Program-made: the position numbers and the translations under genes
The notes under the pieces: generated by a model
Database searches by the model: none
Told to the model about the DNA's origin: nothing
Seen by the model: the letters and a program-made list of their open reading frames with translations, nothing else
Assembly: GCA_004298605.1 (NCBI GenBank)
Contig: SCPW01000228.1
Coordinates: 1 to 8,381, forward strand
Length of the DNA stretch: 8,381 nt
DNA from: Gallionella sp.
Lineage (GTDB): Bacteria > Pseudomonadota > Gammaproteobacteria > Burkholderiales > Gallionellaceae
Direction: 5' to 3'
In this document: positions 6,625 to 8,381 of the stretch, one piece after another
Position numbering within the stretch: the first letter of the stretch is position 1
Layout of the letters: each line of letters opens with the position of its first letter

Positions 6625-8381
6625 ATGGAACAGTTTCGGCACCGGTTATTCATGGCCGCTTTATCGCTTGGCGCTGCCTGCGGGAACGTTTGGGCGGATG
6701 ATTATCCGAGCGAGCAGGACTACCTCCAGGAATTTCCTGTCGTGCTCAGCGCTTCGCGGCTGTCCCAGCCGATTTCCGAGACGCCCAATGCCATGACGGT
6801 GATCGACCGCAATATGATCACTGCTTCCGGCGCGCGCGATATTGCCGATCTGTTCAGGCTGGTGCCGGGAATGTATGTGGGCTATTCGGACGGGCACACG
6901 CCCGTCGTGTCATACCGTGGCACGACCGATGCCTTCGCGCGGCGGATGCAGGTGCTGGTTGACGGGCGCACGATTTACTTGCCGCCATTTGGCCAGGTGG
7001 ATTGGGCGGAGCTTCCGCTGGATATCGGCGATATTGAACGGATCGAAGTCATACGCGGCCCTTCCGCCGCGTCGCACGGCTCCAACTCCGTGCAGGGCGT
7101 GATCAGTATTTTTACGCGCCAGGCCTCCGGTGTTTCGCAAGCACAGTTTTCCGTCAACCGGGGAGATGCGGGAGTTTCGGATAATTCGGCACGCTGGGGC
7201 AGCGCGGGCGAAAATTGGGATTATCGGGTGACGCTCGCCTCGCGTTCCGACAGCGGTCTGGATAACGCACCGTACCTCAATGGCACCGCCATTGCCCCGC
7301 TGAACGATAGCAACAGCGCGCAATTAATCAATACCAGGATCAACTATCGCCCGACCGGCAGCGACAGCCTCGACTTTCAGTTCGGCTACAGCAACACATC
7401 CCGGATGAATGGCCTGCTGAACCCGCTCCCCAAAGCGGCCGACCTCGACAAAGCATTGCGCGATCAGAAGGTCAAATCCGATTTCCAACAGCTTACCTGG
7501 CTGCACACTCTCCATAAAAGCAACGATATTCAGCTCAGCTACTACCACATCGGGCGGAATACAAAAGATGACCGGTACAGCCGCCCCTGCGTTACCTGTA
7601 CGCCCGCCGCCTTGAATTTTGTCAGCCCGGGGAGCTATTTGATTGCCGATGACGCCGTTATCCACCGCCACGATCTCGAATTGCAACACACGCTGAACAC
7701 CTCGGCCACCAACCGGATCGTGTGGGGGATGGGTGCGCGCCATGACTCGGTGGATTCCCCGAATAGTTTTCTGGCGCCGCTAACGTGGAAGGAATACCGC
7801 ATATTCGCGCACGACGAGTGGCGCGTCGCTCCGCCTGCGCTGTTGAATATCGGGGCAATGGCGGAAAAGAATGCGCTGGGGCAGACGCGCATTTCGCCGC
7901 GCGTCGCCTACAGCCACCACTTATCCCCACGGCACACGCTGCGCGCCAGCATGTCGGTGGCCTACCGCAATCCGGAGATGATCGAGGAATCGGGGAACCG
8001 CCGCTTCCTGTTGGGCCAATTTGCAGGCCAACAATATGTGATCAGCAATTTTCTGGCGGCGGGCGGCTTGAGCCCGGAGCGCGCGCTTTCGCGCGAAGTC
8101 GGCTACATCGGGCAGTTGGACGAAGCGGGCTCGACTCTCGACATCCGCGCTTACCACGACCATATCAGCGATATTATCTGGATAGATCCCGTTGTCGTCC
8201 CCAATTCGGTTTTAGTATCGAGCAGCTTCAAGAGCGATTTCAACGCCTTTTACAGCGGGCTGGAAAGCACACTCAACTACAAGCTGGGTACACGCAGCAC
8301 TTTGACCGTGAATTATGCGCACCAGGTTGCCGGCGCGAACCCGTCGCGTGTTGTGCCCAACGCATCGGTCAATGCGGCGCT
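6625..8381 (+). CDS. TonB-dependent outer-membrane receptor (3' end beyond window)
   Basis: The frame is open from 6625 to the window edge, giving 585 complete codons with no stop. Residues 1-24 form a signal peptide with a basic start, hydrophobic core and likely cleavage after VWA. A TonB-box-like stretch, FPVVLSASRL (37-46), follows. The plug domain (about 50-165) has ETPNAMTVID, DLFRLVPGM, the hallmark VDGRTIY (112-118), DIERIEVIRGPSAASHGSNS (136-155) and VQGVISIFTR. The rest is barrel-like, with alternating aromatic and polar strands, a segment ISPRVAYSHHL...VAYRNPEMIEES typical of receptor barrels, and a later EVGYIG. The only cysteines in the mature part seen here are C322 and C325 in a CVTC motif. 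It should import a ligand with TonB-ExbBD energy; the ligand (siderophore, heme, metal or cobalamin) cannot be told. Typical receptors of this type have 650-750 residues, so the final barrel strands are missing. Confidence 0.93.
   Translation, partial: MEQFRHRLFMAALSLGAACGNVWADDYPSEQDYLQEFPVVLSASRLSQPISETPNAMTVIDRNMITASGARDIADLFRLVPGMYVGYSDGHTPVVSYRGTTDAFARRMQVLVDGRTIYLPPFGQVDWAELPLDIGDIERIEVIRGPSAASHGSNSVQGVISIFTRQASGVSQAQFSVNRGDAGVSDNSARWGSAGENWDYRVTLASRSDSGLDNAPYLNGTAIAPLNDSNSAQLINTRINYRPTGSDSLDFQFGYSNTSRMNGLLNPLPKAADLDKALRDQKVKSDFQQLTWLHTLHKSNDIQLSYYHIGRNTKDDRYSRPCVTCTPAALNFVSPGSYLIADDAVIHRHDLELQHTLNTSATNRIVWGMGARHDSVDSPNSFLAPLTWKEYRIFAHDEWRVAPPALLNIGAMAEKNALGQTRISPRVAYSHHLSPRHTLRASMSVAYRNPEMIEESGNRRFLLGQFAGQQYVISNFLAAGGLSPERALSREVGYIGQLDEAGSTLDIRAYHDHISDIIWIDPVVVPNSVLVSSSFKSDFNAFYSGLESTLNYKLGTRSTLTVNYAHQVAGANPSRVVPNASVNAA

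Overview
The window reads almost entirely on the + strand and looks like a chromosomal segment of a Gram-negative proteobacterium. The best guess is a betaproteobacterium of the Nitrosomonadales/Gallionellales type. This rests on three things: components of the PEP-CTERM/exosortase (XrtA, EpsH) exopolysaccharide system, an NnrS membrane protein, and a TonB-dependent outer-membrane receptor, which requires an outer membrane. The genus cannot be fixed from this sequence.

Layout. (i) 2-241 is the 3' end of a LuxR/NarL-type regulator cut by the window edge. (ii) 242-534 is a non-coding gap with a good sigma-54 (-24/-12) promoter candidate at 393-409 and TGTC/GACA half-sites just upstream. (iii) 535-1929 is a polyprenyl-phosphate sugar transferase of the PEP-CTERM-associated EpsB type (TIGR03013-like). 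(iv) 1949-4027 is the membrane histidine kinase PrsK. (v) 4044-5396 is its partner PrsR, a receiver/AAA+/Fis activator of sigma-54. (vi) 5421-6581 is an NnrS-family heme/copper membrane protein. (vii) 6625 to the window end is a TonB-dependent receptor lacking its C-terminus. It has no stop codon inside the window but is clearly a real gene.

How it fits together. The sugar transferase would start repeat-unit assembly on undecaprenyl phosphate at the inner membrane. PrsK would sense an unknown signal and phosphorylate PrsR, which would then activate sigma-54 promoters of exopolysaccharide and PEP-CTERM protein genes. The sigma-54-like site ahead of the sugar transferase suggests that PrsR may control its own operon. 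All intergenic gaps from 1929 to 6625 are 16-43 bases, with no convincing internal terminator, so NnrS and the receptor may be co-transcribed with the regulatory pair. That coupling is the most unusual aspect of the window. No exosortase, PEP-CTERM substrate, PrsT, RNA gene, mobile element or CRISPR array was seen.
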